From Panonychus citri (lineage: Eukaryota; Arthropoda; Arachnida; Trombidiformes; Tetranychidae), in the NCBI RefSeq assembly GCF_014898815.1, contig NW_026515543.1, positions 248,001 through 312,000 of the forward strand: a DNA stretch of 64,000 nt, read 5' to 3'. The position numbers were made by a program, and so were the translations under genes. The notes beneath the pieces were generated by a model. The model did not search any database. It was given only the letters and a program-made list of their open reading frames with translations, and was not told where the DNA came from. The stretch's first letter is position 1. Every line of letters starts with the position of its first letter. This document shows, piece by piece, positions 45,644 to 57,500 of the stretch.

Positions 45644-47113
45644 ATGTTCAATAAAATGAAACAAGTGTCACTCAGATCTACAATTAATCATATTGTTTGT
45701 GATTTTAATGTGAACAACAATGTTGATAAAGATGAAGATGATTTCAGTTGGTCTGAAATTGTATCAAAATGTCTACAAGGTCGACAACAACAAATGCTTG
45801 GACAAATTCCCGAAATCAGCATGTCGGAAGCTTCGAGTATGATGTTACCACCTGATGATCTTTTCGAGACAGAGGTTGGAAGAGAAAACATTTCTTTTTC
45901 ATCAATGAATGAAGCAGTTAATTTGGAGTCACCGAAATTATTGCGAGCTTCAATTCAACCATCATCTTCCATTTTATTCAATAAAACACCTCCACCAACT
46001 TCGAGAGCAATTTCTTCAACCTCCAGGTCAGCTAATAAATCCAACAGATCCAACAAATCAAACAAAGCAAACAAATCATCAAGCTCATCGACAACAACTC
46101 CATTGGTTTCATTTCCAACAACTACCAAATCTTTATCGAGATCTTCTTCAATAGCCGACACATCAATTGGTTCACTTAATTCTCCATTTGCTTCACCAGC
46201 TAATTCTATTGTAAATTCTCCAGTTAATTCACCAATTAATTCGCCTGTTAAATCGTTCAAATTGGATAATCCAGTGGTTACTGATGATAATATTGATACC
46301 GTTGAAGAAATACCATCTACCAGTCGACTAACGACCTTAATTGAAAAAGTGGCCAATACTCCAGCTAAGATAACCACCCCAACATCAACAGTTCTAGAAA
46401 CCACCTTAACACCGACTAAGATTGATACCCCAAGGAAATCTCTCTCAGGCGTTTCATCAGCCAGAGTATCAACATCATCGACCATTCAACCAACCACCTT
46501 AACACCAACTAGAATTAGTTCTTCATCAAGACCTAAAAGATTCCTTAAAAACAAACGAATTCAAACATGGAGAGGAGAACGTCCAATTTATGTTCCATTG
46601 GAAAACGGATGCTACAAAATCATCGGCACTTCAGCTCCTCACACTCCAGATTTCATGAAAAGAAAAAAGCGAGTAACATTGAAAAGAAAAAAAATGAACG
46701 AACCAAAGGAAAAAGATCCCGAAGACCAAGTCGATGTTTCGGAAACTTTTGTGGAAAAAAGTGACACAACAAAGGAAAAGTTGTCCAAGATTTTCCTTAA
46801 TCGAGAAAATCTCAACTGGAAAAAATTAAAAGTCCACAAGAACCTTGAACATGCAACACTAATAACAGCTAATGAAGCAAATCAGACCGTTGGTTATTTC
46901 CGTTTTATCGAAAAATGCGACAAACCAGTTAACAAAACAGGCCAATATTTATCATTATACATTCTAATGGAAGGGAGTATCTCCATCAAGATTGAAAACG
47001 ACCCTCCGGCTCTGATTAAGAAATTAGATCCAGTGATTATCCCTCCAGAGACAAATTATTCAATGGAAAATATGATTGACGGTGAATCAATGTTATTTTT
47101 CGCTATTCTCTGA
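45644..47113 (+). CDS. CENPC: CENP-C homologue B, intact single exon (unit 2)
   Basis: 489 aa from the first ATG (45644), without introns. N terminus as in copy A (DDFSWSEIVSKCLQGRQQQ, PDDLFETEVGRE), then a long Ser/Thr/Asn low-complexity region. KLDNPVVTDDNIDTVEE follows, corresponding to the end of copy A's separate exon 2. The CENP-C motif (RFLKNKRIQTWRGERPIYV) lies near residue 310 and the cupin dimerisation domain at the end (YILMEGSISIKIENDPP, VIIPPETNYSMENM). It would bind the CENP-A nucleosome through the Arg/Trp motif. About 150 bases upstream of the ATG match the CENP-C A promoter in inverse orientation, so A and B arose by inverted duplication. This is the reference copy of B. Confidence 0.88.
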   Translation: MFNKMKQVSLRSTINHIVCDFNVNNNVDKDEDDFSWSEIVSKCLQGRQQQMLGQIPEISMSEASSMMLPPDDLFETEVGRENISFSSMNEAVNLESPKLLRASIQPSSSILFNKTPPPTSRAISSTSRSANKSNRSNKSNKANKSSSSSTTTPLVSFPTTTKSLSRSSSIADTSIGSLNSPFASPANSIVNSPVNSPINSPVKSFKLDNPVVTDDNIDTVEEIPSTSRLTTLIEKVANTPAKITTPTSTVLETTLTPTKIDTPRKSLSGVSSARVSTSSTIQPTTLTPTRISSSSRPKRFLKNKRIQTWRGERPIYVPLENGCYKIIGTSAPHTPDFMKRKKRVTLKRKKMNEPKEKDPEDQVDVSETFVEKSDTTKEKLSKIFLNRENLNWKKLKVHKNLEHATLITANEANQTVGYFRFIEKCDKPVNKTGQYLSLYILMEGSISIKIENDPPALIKKLDPVIIPPETNYSMENMIDGESMLFFAIL

Positions 47114-47557
47114 GTACAAAGACGAAATTTTCATCATTTCTATTTATTATTTTGTAAAAAACTTCATTGAAGAAAATAATTGACCAATATTATTTTGTCA
47201 TCATCACAACCAGTTCTCTCGCAACTCACACACCAATTAAATCCCATTCATCGAAATCCCTCTCCTTCTCCTTCTCCTTCTCCCTCTCTTTCTCTTTCTC
47301 TTTCTCCTTCTCTCTCTCCCTCTTCTTTCCTTCATCGTGTTATTTTCTTCATACTCATCACCAGTTCGTTAATGTAACTGAAAAGATCAACAATCACTTG
47401 AATGTGAACCAGTTTTTCTCTCACAACAAATAATCTTATTTTCTTTAGATTAATCAAAGTTCACTATTTACAATAATTCTTCATCTTCATTAATATAAAT
47501 TCATCCTTTTGTTTCTGTGCCAGTAATTAAAGAATTACTCTAATCAAGAAAATAAAC

Positions 47558-49205
47558 ATGAAAACAATGAAATGTCCTTTTCTCAACCAAATGTCCTCTT
47601 CATTTCTTTCATCTTATTCATCGCTTCTCATGAAAAACTATGCACCTTATTGTCCAATTATGTCCAAAATATCGCGATTATATTCAACTAGTACCACAAA
47701 CGAAGGATTAATTAACAATGGAAAAGGTAAACAAATAAAATTCTCAATGTTTTCTATTTACCCTCATGTCCTTTTCTTTAACCTTACCAATTAATTTTCT
47801 CTCGTTGCTTATTAATCAAGATTCCGAGAATACTCAACATGGTAAACGAATGACCAACGAAGGTGGTGACCCATCAACTTGTCCATTTCTTAAAGAAGTT
47901 AATCCAATGGTCAAATTAGCTAATCCAATGGTCACTCAGGATATAATTCATCCTGTTGATAAAACTGGTAAGCAAAAAGGAGATCAGCTGTTTGACCAGT
48001 CAATCAATCCAAATGAACCATTTAATTTTCTTGTCGTTTCATATCATCTCCTCAACTAATTATCCCAATCCAATCAATTTTAATTCTCTTCCTTCTCACA
48101 ATAATCTCCATGTATCAAGATAATAATAACAATCTTTTTCTCTGATTCTCTTCCACGGATAGATAATAATAACCTGTTCCATTATCAGAAGTTTTTCCAG
48201 GACAAGATATTGATGAAGAAAAAGGATCATTCATATCGTGTTTTAAAAAGTGGCTCGATTTGCCGATAAACCTCCTTTTGCTCAAGAATTATCATCAAAT
48301 GATAAACCGATAACTGTTTGGTGCAGTAATGATTATCTTGGAATGACGAGTCACCCTATGGTTCGTCAAGCGGTTATGTAAGTATCTTGTTAAGGGTAGA
48401 AAAGGGAAGATAACAAGATAATCAATTAACGAGATGTTTACACTACAAAAAAAAGTATTGATCAGAAATTGGAATCAACTGAGTTAATATCTTATTCTCA
48501 TGTTAACACAGAATTTCAGTTATCTAGAAATTTCTATCTCAAGTTGAGATTTTCAAGTGAACTTGAAGCTATTCTCACATCAATTGCTCTTCGTTGGGTT
48601 GAAGAAAAAGTTTATTCTATTGAATTAATTGTTTTTTTTTGTTCCATTCTAATCAATGTTTGTGTATCTTCTAGTGAAACTGTTGGACAATATGGATCAG
48701 GCTCAGGGGGAACTCGAAATATCTCCGGTAATACACCTTTACATGAAGAATTGGAAAAAGAAATGGCCTCTTTGCACCAAAAGGAATCAGCGCTTTTGTT
48801 TACTTCTTGTTTTGTCGCCAACGATTCAACTCTGTTCACTTTGGGTAAATCGTTGCCAAGTAAGTGATTAATTTGGGATTCTAATTTGGTTATTGGAAAG
48901 TTAATCTTAAAATTGATGTTCCTCTTTCAATTTAGATTGTCAAATTTTCTCTGATGCTGGAAATCATGCATCCATGATCCAAGGTATTCGCAATAGTGGA
49001 GCAAATAAATTCATCTTTAAATCAAATGATGTCGATCATTTGAAAAGACTTTTACAATCGGTAGATAAAAGTTTACCCAAAATTGTGGCCTTTGAAACTG
49101 TCCATTCGATGACCGGTGATATTAGTCCGGTTGGTGAAATGTGACATCGCTCATGAATTTGGTGCAATTACATTTGTCGATGAAGTTCATGCGGTTGGAT
49201 TATAT
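47558..49205 (+). pseudogene. ALAS: 5-aminolevulinate synthase copy, unit 2 (truncated)
   Basis: Exon 1 is open here (MKTMKCPFLNQMSSSF with a mitochondrial-type leader and CPF motif), exon 2 too (STCPFLKEVNP), and exon 4 is fully open (GTRNISGNTPLHEELEKEMA, SCFVANDSTLF). Exon 3 has the two-base loss shared by all units, and exon 5 lacks two bases at GAAATGTGACATC. It is cut off at DEVHAVGLY by the junction to unit 3. Exons for the catalytic lysine are absent. Confidence 0.85.
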
Positions 49206-49280
49206 TGAAATGAAAAAAATTGGTCAATAAGTTTAAGGAATAACAATTGAGAGTAACACCAAAGAGAAAATTGTATTTAC

Positions 49281-50106
49281 CATTTTCATTGTTTATCAAT
49301 TCCTCATTTGGTACAATAGATGATAATCTTTTAGGTGAGTTACCTGCAGATTTAACAAGCGAATTAACTGGGGAATTGACAGTAGAATTAGCTGGTGAAG
49401 CAACGGGAGAATTAACTGGAGAAATAGGCGGTGAATTGGGTGAACCAATTGATATGTCAGCAAGTGAAGAATTGACAGTAGAATTAGCTACAGATCTACC
49501 TGTTGCTATTGAAGATGCTCTGGACGACCTGGCAGTTGATCTCGAAACTAATGGAGTAGTTAGTGATGAATTTGATTTAGAATTCGATTGAGTACTTGAT
49601 CGCGTATTTGATCTCGAGACTAATGGAGTTGTTGTCGATGAGGTTGATGATTTGTTTGATTTGTTGGATCTGTTGGATTTATTAGCTGACCTGGAGGTTG
49701 AAGAAATTGATCTCGAAGCTGGTGGAGAAGGTGTTCTATCAATAAGCGAATCGGCTAGAATGGGAGATGGTGGATTGGTTTGTGGAAGAGTAAAAGAAGT
49801 TCGCAGTTTAGGCGATGGCAGCTTAATAGCTTCTTCATCCAACAAGGACACAGAGAAATTAACTTCTCTTCCAACCTCTGTCTCGAAAAGATCATCAGGT
49901 GGTAACATCATACTCGAAGCTTCCGACATGCTGATTTCGGGAATTTGTCCAAGCATTTGTTGTTGTCGACCTTGTAGACATTTTGATACAATTTCAGACC
50001 AACTGAAATCATCTTCATCTTTATCACAATTGTTGTTCACATTAAAATCACAAACAATATGATTAATTGTAGATCTGAGTGACACTTGTTTCATTTTATT
50101 GAACAT
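49281..50106 (-). pseudogene. CENPC: CENP-C A exon 1 only, unit 3
   Basis: Cleanest version of CENP-C A exon 1: one open frame from ATG 50106 to the GTAAAT donor, ending SIVPNEELINNENG. Exons 2-3 are absent because the unit junction lies in intron 1. The open frame continues 38 codons into intron and junction sequence before a stop at 49168, which could yield a truncated N-terminal protein without motif or cupin. Confidence 0.8.
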
Positions 50107-50520
50107 GATTAGAGTGAAAAAACCACAAAATCAATTAAAAAAACTGACCCAAACAATTAAAATAAACAAAATTTAAGAAAGCAACTTGACAAAGACAATT
50201 TTGAATTTCTAACCAACGGCTGCTCGTTAATCGAACTAATAATCGATTTCAGAAGATCGAGTTTTATCTTAGTCTTTCTATTTCTCTTTCTATTTTTCCA
50301 AAATCGATTAAACGATAAACTCTCCCGACGACCCAAATGAATCGATTAATAATCGGAGGGAAATTAATTCAATTGTACTCAATTCATTAAGTTGGAAAAT
50401 TAAATGCTCTCATCATATTCATCGAGGTGATATGATGAAGAATCAAATGGCAATTTAACGCAATATAGAAAATCTTTGGATATTTTCTCGCTGTTTTGTT
50501 ACTCTCATGATCTTTTCCAG

Positions 50521-50699
50521 GACAAGATATTGATGAAGAAAAAGGATCATTCATATCGTGTGTTTAAAAAAGTGGCTCGATTTGCCGATAAACCTCCTTT
50601 TGCTCAAGAATTATCATCAAATGATAAACCGATAACTGTTTGGTGCAGTAATGATTATCTTGGAATGACGAGTCACCCTATGGTTCGTCAAGCGGTTAT
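50521..50699 (+). pseudogene. Stray ALAS exon 3 copy, unit 3 (open frame)
   Basis: Identical in content to 43482-43660: intact DHSYRVFKKVAR to WCSNDYLGM, splice sites on both sides. Its upstream sequence (TTGGATATTTTCTCGC) differs from that of the in-place exon at 55178, so only the exon and part of its downstream intron were copied. Confidence 0.75.
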
Positions 50700-51085
50700 G
50701 TAAGTATCTTGTTAAGGGTAGAAAAGGGAAGATAACAAAGACAATCAATTAACGAGATGTTTGTAAATCGCAGTTTCCATTTGCAATTTAAGCTTCATTA
50801 CGTTGATTCTTCATTTTCCTTGCTATTAGAACTGATTAAAAGTTAATCATTTCAAACAGAAACATTTTTGATAAGATAATTAAGATTGAGAATTAGTCCT
50901 TTTAAGTTTTATTTGTTTACTAAGCTCAAAGAATCGACAGACTTAAGTTAATCGCCCAACTCCCTTAATCATTCAAATTCAATAATTTATTAATTGTTCT
51001 CACTTTATATCAATATGAATTTCTTTCTATCTTTCTGTCTCATTAATTTCTAAATAATTCTTAATTTTTTACTCTGTTTGTCCAG

Positions 51086-52071
51086 AACCACCCGATACCA
51101 TTGGAATACAGTTTTACCTTTTATCACGTTCATCGCCCAATCGATTGACTCAACATTTAACATCGCCTGTGGATCTAAAGTTGCCTTTCTAATCCATGGA
51201 TATTTATCACAATCAACTGATCAACTTTATCTTGTTCCGGTTGTTGTTTTACTCATAACTTTTGATCATCAGCTGATCCAATGGTAGCTTTTGGCTTTCC
51301 TTTTCCGGCTGCAAACTTTTTTCGTCATGCAGGCAAATGTTCAAGTTGTCGGTCGAGTTACAGTTAATTTAATTGCTCAAAGATTAATTGTTAACCAACA
51401 AGCTCCATGTATCAATCCCGATGATATAAGAGTCGTTGGGTTTTCTGCCGGAGGTAACATGTTATACTTTATTGCTTCCTGGTTAAAGGAAACATACAAT
51501 ATTACCCTTGGTCATCTAGTAGGTGAGTTAATTATTTTCCATAGGAAAAAAAAAGTTAAACAATCAACAATTATAACAATTTAATTCTGTCTTTCCAGGC
51601 TTAGATCCTTCTGGTCCACCCTATTACTTTTCCTCAAACTTTATGGAGAAACAAATTCATCCAGGATTAGCTAAAGCCGTTGACATGGTTCAGTGTACCT
51701 TTAATTTTGAGATTCCCTTGTTAACTGAACTTCAAGCTTTGAACTTACGGTTTGGATCATTCAATGCCACCGGTCATACTAAATATCTGGTCAATTTACC
51801 TTATTCTTATATTGAACAACCGGGTTGCTTTGGGACTCCCGCTTGTTCACATTTATATTGTTTAATTGTTTATGCGACAAGTTTATTTCCCGAATGTGGA
51901 TTCAACTATTCACCCTGTACTTACCTTGGTACAACAACTTACCTACCGGAAACTACTCATATCGATAGTCGAGCTGAAGGTTCAAAAGGATTGATTTGTA
52001 TCAAAGCAAGTGAGAACCCGCTACGTGATTGTGCAATTAAAATCCAGTCAAATTTGATTCAAACCAATTGA
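51086..52071 (+). pseudogene. Pancreatic-lipase-family remnant, unit 3
   Basis: As at 44049, with the same shared frame changes, GFSAGG elbow, intron and C terminus. A few substitutions distinguish it (for example AACTTACGGTTTGGATC), showing that the units are not mere assembly duplicates. Confidence 0.72.
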
Positions 52072-52680
52072 TAATTATATTAACATAAACTTTGTATCAA
52101 TAGTCAATCGGAACAATTTATATAACAATTGCTAATTACCTTCATCTTGTGTACATTTACCCTTATCTATTTATCTAATTATTTACTAATTGTTAAGAAA
52201 ATCTTTCAATCTATTGTTCAATTTGATTAATTGATTTACTATTAGACCTAGACTCAATTTGAAGTGTCTTATAATTAACCGGTCAACAGAAAAATTAACT
52301 CATTTCTTAATTACGAGTTAAAAGTATTGTAATTGTATTTTAGTTTATCAACTAGTTTGAGAGTTTAATCAGTAAATTTGATCAAAATCACTAGTCTGTT
52401 ATTGTCTAGTTATTGATGTAATGATTTTCCATTGTTGATTAGTTTTAATTTTTACTCATTAAAATTTTCCCTCTTAATTGTTATCACTTTTATTTCGTTG
52501 ATTCTGAGATAAAACAAGTAATCGATTTTGGAAAAATAGAAAGAGAAAAAGAAAGACTGCGGTAAAAATCGATCTTCTGAAATCGATTATTTGTTCGATT
52601 ACCGATCAGCCGTTGGTTAGAAATTCAAATTTGTCTTTGTCAAGTCGCTTTTTTTTTCTTAAATTTTGTTTATTTTAATC

Positions 52681-54147
52681 ATGTTCAATAAAATGAAACA
52701 AGTGTCACTCAGATCTACAATTAATCATATTGTTTGTGATTTTAATGTGAACAACAATGTTGATAAAGATGAAGATGATTTCAGTTGGTCTGAAATTGTA
52801 TCAAAATGTCTACAAGGTCGACAACAACAAATGCTTGGACAAATTCCGAAATCAGCATGTCGGAAGCTTCGAGTATGATGTTACCACCTGATGATCTTTT
52901 CGAGACAGAGGTTGGAGAGAAAACATTTCTTTTCATCAATGAATGAAGCAGTTAATTTGGAGTCACCGAAATTATTGCGAGCTTCAATTCAACCATCATC
53001 TTCCATTTTATTCAATAAAACACCTCCACCAACTTCGAGAGCAATTTCTTCAACCTCCAGGTCAGCTAATAAATCCAACAGATCCAACAAATCAAACAAA
53101 GCAAACAAATCATCAAGCTCATCGACAACAACTCCATTGGTTTCATTTCCAACAACTACCAAATCTTTATCGAGATCTTCTTCAATAGCCGACACATCAA
53201 TTGGTTCACTTAATTCTCCATTTGCTTCACCTGCTAATTCTATTGTAAATTCTCCAGTTAATTCACCAATTAATTCGCCTGTTAAATCGTTCAAATTGGA
53301 TAATCCAGTGGTTACTGATGATAATATTGATACCGTTGTAGAAACACCATCTACCAGTCGACTAACGACCTTAATTGAAAAAGTGGCCAATACTCCAGCT
53401 AAGATAACCACCCCAACATCAACAGTTCTAGAAACCACCTTAACACCGACTAAGATTGATACCCCAAGGAAATCTCTCTCAGGTGTTTCATCAGCCAGAG
53501 TATCAACATCATCAACCATTCAACCAACCACCTTAACACCAACTAGAATTAGTGCTTCATCAAGACCTAAAAGATTCCTTAAAAACAAACGAATTCAAAC
53601 ATGGAGAGGAGAACGTCCAATTTATGTTCCATTGGAAAACGGATGCTACAAAATCATCGGCACTTCAGCTCCTCACACTCCAGATTTCATGAAAAGAAAA
53701 AAGCGAGTAACATTGAAAAGAAAAAAAATGAACGAACCAAAGGAAAAAGATCCCGAAGACCAAGTCGATGTTTCGGAAACTTTTGTGGAAAAAAGTGACA
53801 CAACAAAGGAAAAGTTGTCCAAGATTTTCCTTAATCGAGAAAATCTCAACTGGAAAAAATTAAAAGTCCACAAGAACCTTGAACATGCAACACTAATAAC
53901 AGCTAATGAAGCAAATCAGACCGTTGGTTATTTCCGTTTTATCGAAAAATGCGACAAACCAGTTAACAAAACAGGCCAATATTTATCATTATACATTCTA
54001 ATGGAAGGGAGTATCTCCATCAAGATTGAAAACGACCCTCCGGCTCTGATTAAGAAATTAGATCCAGTGATTATCCCTCCAGAGACAAATTATTCAATGG
54101 AAAATATGATTGACGGTGAATCAATGTTATTTTTCGCTATTCTCTGA
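52681..54147 (+). CDS. CENPC: CENP-C homologue B, unit 3 (indels near 52846 and 52915)
   Basis: As the intact copy at 45644, with the motif and cupin preserved to the stop at 54145-54147. The N-terminal frame breaks at TTCCGAAATC (one C missing), and further single bases are missing at GGTTGGAGAG and CTTTTCATC; after these the frame is restored. Real substitutions also occur (VVETPSTS for VEEIPSTS; ISASSRP for ISSSSRP). If the indels are consensus errors it is a second functional B gene. Confidence 0.75.
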
Positions 54148-54573
54148 GTACAAAGACGAAATTTTCATCATTTCTATTTATTATTTTGTAAACAACTTCA
54201 TTGAAGAAAATAATTGACCAATATTATTTTGTCATCATCACAACCAGTTCTCTCGCAACTCACACACCAATTAAATCCCATTCATCGAAATCCCTCTCCT
54301 TCTCCTTCTCCCTCTCTTTCTCCTTCTCTCTCTCCCTCTTCTTTCCTTCATCGTGTTATTTTCTTCATACTCATCACCAGTTCGTTAATGTAACTGAAAA
54401 GATCAACAATCACTTGAATGTGAACCAGTTTTTCTCTCACAACAAATAATCTTATTTTCTTTAGATTAATCAAAGTTCACTATTTACAATAATTCTTCAT
54501 CTTCATTAATATAAATTCATCCTTTTGTTTCTGTGCCAGTAATTAAAGAATTACTCTAATCAAGAAAATAAAC

Positions 54574-57500
54574 ATGAAAACAATGAAATGTCCTTTTCTC
54601 AACCAAATGTCCTCTTCATTTCTTTCATCTTATTCATCGCTTCTCATGAAAACTATGCACCTTATTGTCCAATTATGTCCAAAATATCGCGATTATATTC
54701 AACTAGTACCACAAACGAAGGATTAATTAACAATGGAAAAGGTAAACAAATAAAATTCTCAATGTTTTCTATTTACCCTCATGTCCTTTTCTTTAACCTT
54801 ACCAATTAATTTTCTCTCGTTGCTTATTAATCAAGATTCCGAGAATACTCAACATGGTAAACGAATGACCAACGAAGGTGGTGACCCATCAACTTGTCCA
54901 TTTCTTAAAGAAGTTAATCCAATGGTCAAATTAGCTAATCCAATGGTCACTCAGGATATAATTCATCCTGTTGATAAAACTGGTAAGCAAAAAGGAGATC
55001 AGCTGTTTGACCAGTCAATCAATCCAAATGAACCATTTAATTTTCTTGTCGTTTCATATCATCTCCTCAACTAATTATCCCAATCCAATCAATTTTAATT
55101 CTCTTCCTTCTCACAATAATCTCCATGTATCAAGATAATAATAACAATCTTTTTCTCTGATTCTCTTCCACGGATAGATAATAATAACCTGTTCCATTAT
55201 CAGAAGTTTTTCCAGGACAAGATATTGATGAAGAAAAAGGATCATTCATATCGTGTTTTAAAAAGTGGCTCGATTTGCCGATAAACCTCCTTTTGCTCAA
55301 GAATTATCATCAAATGATAAACCGATAACTGTTTGGTGCAGTAATGATTATCTTGGAATGACGAGTCACCCTATGGTTCGTCAAGCGGTTATGTAAGTAT
55401 CTTGTTAAGGGTAGAAAAGGGAAGATAACAAGATAATCAATTAACGAGATGTTTACACTACAAAAAAAAGTATTGATCAGAAATTGGAATCAACTGAGTT
55501 AATATCTTATTCTCATGTTAACACAGAATTTCAGTTATCTAGAAATTTCTATCTCAAGTTGAGATTTTCAAGTGAACTTGAAGCTATTCTCACATCAATT
55601 GCTCTTCGTTGGGTTGAAGAAAAAGTTTATTCTATTGAATTAATTGTTTTTTTTTGTTCCATTCTAATCAATGTTTGTGTATCTTCTAGTGAAACTGTTG
55701 GACAATATGGATCAGGCTCAGGGGGAACTCGAAATATCTCCGGTAATACACCTTTACATGAAGAATTGGAAAAGAAATGGCCTCTTTGCACCAAAAGGAA
55801 TCAGCGCTTTTGTTTACTTCTTGTTTTGTCGCCAACGATTCAACTCTGTTCACTTTGGGTAAATCGTTGCCAAGTAAGTGATTAATTTGGGATTCTAATT
55901 TGGTTATTGGAAAGTTAATCTTAAAATTGATGTTCCTCTTTCAATTTAGATTGTCAAATTTTCTCTGATGCTGGAAATCATGCATCCATGATCCAAGGTA
56001 TTCGCAATAGTGGAGCAAATAAATTCATCTTTAAATCAAATGATGTCGATCATTTGAAAAGACTTTTACAATCGGTAGATAAAAGTTTACCCAAAATTGT
56101 GGCCTTTGAAACTGTCCATTCGATGACCGGTGATATTAGTCCGGTTGGTGAAATGTGTGACATCGCTCATGAATTTGGTGCAATTACATTTGTCGATGAA
56201 GTTCATGCGGTTGGATTATATGGAGATGAAGGTGCTGGTGTCGCTGAAAGAGATGCGGTTGTTGATAAAATTGATATCATATCAGGAACACTTGGTAAGT
56301 ACAGAGAATCCACTAAACAATTAACAAATTCAATGATTAAAACGAGTTAAATTACATCACAATTGCACTTTTTTTCTTCAGTCTCTCTCCTTAACTAACT
56401 CTAACTTTCGTATCGTTATGTACATGAATGTTGTTACGCTGATCAAACAATCAATGTCAAATCTTGATCAGCAATCAGCCAGACAGCACATGATAGTTAT
56501 AACAATTTAATAACATTCGTAATCAGAAATAATAAATAGTGAGAGCAGTTAAACAAATTTTGATAGAAAAAAAAAGCAAAAAAGAAACAAGGAAAGTCCG
56601 TTTTATTAATTTTATGGTAATAATTATAATCTTTTGTACATTGAATCAACAATTAGGTCAAACGAAAAATGTTCAATTTGATTATATTCACTTATTGGGT
56701 CATCTTGATTGAGTTTTATGCTCCTTCAAGAAAGCAAAACAATTTAATCCAAACCCACACACACAATTTAAAATTAGCCAAAGTGAGAGACTCGAAATCG
56801 ACACAATATAAATATAATTAACTCTCCAAGTTAATTATGTTCATTTAAATTGTCCGTCTGAACGATAATATATATTTACTTTTTGATTAACTTTTCATTA
56901 TCTTATTATCAATTATTCATCATGTTTATTAATCATATTTTTGATGTTTTCAACTCTTTCTTTATATGGACTAATATCAGTGCCACTTTTGTAACCTTTC
57001 TTGTTATACTTATAATTTAATCAATTTTACCGTTAATCATTTCATTATAAAAATTATCATCGTCGTCCATCTTGATTTGAACTTTAATTCTAACTTTTGA
57101 ACTGTTCCCGAAAATCAGGTAAAGCCTTCGGCAACATTGGTGGCTACATCGCGGGTTCGAATGAGCTGATCGATATGGTCCGAAGTTACGCCGCTGGATT
57201 CATCTTTACGACTTCGCTTCCTCCGACTAATCTTAAAGCTGCTTTGACCTCTGTCCGGGTGAGTTAATTAAGCCCCATGTCAATCATAAGTGACAATTTA
57301 CGATCACAATGAATGATTGAAAATCGTTACAACGAAAAAAAAAGAAGATCAATCAATTTGATTACCTTGAAGCTCTAAGTTTTTATAGCTTTTTTTTTGT
57401 TGCTGGAAAAATCGGTCATTTGTTGATTATTAATTTTCTCTCTCTTTATTGTTGGTGTTAAATTTAGATACTTCGAGGTGAAGAAGGTCGATATTTACGT

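Larger units (their letters stand above)
42177..49211. repeat. Tandem ~7-kb unit 2
   Basis: Second direct repeat, about 7035 bases, same content and same junction sequence as unit 1. It has the best-preserved CENP-C B gene and ALAS exon 4. Confidence 0.9.
49212..56220. repeat. Tandem ~7-kb unit 3
   Basis: Third direct repeat, about 7.0 kb. Its right end is not a junction but the natural continuation of ALAS exon 5 (GTTGGATTATATGGAGATG), so this is the unit at the ancestral right flank. Confidence 0.9.

Noticed and set aside
35176..56220. CRISPR-like or operon-like array because of regular repetition
   Set aside because: Units are 7 kb with spliced eukaryotic genes; this is segmental duplication.
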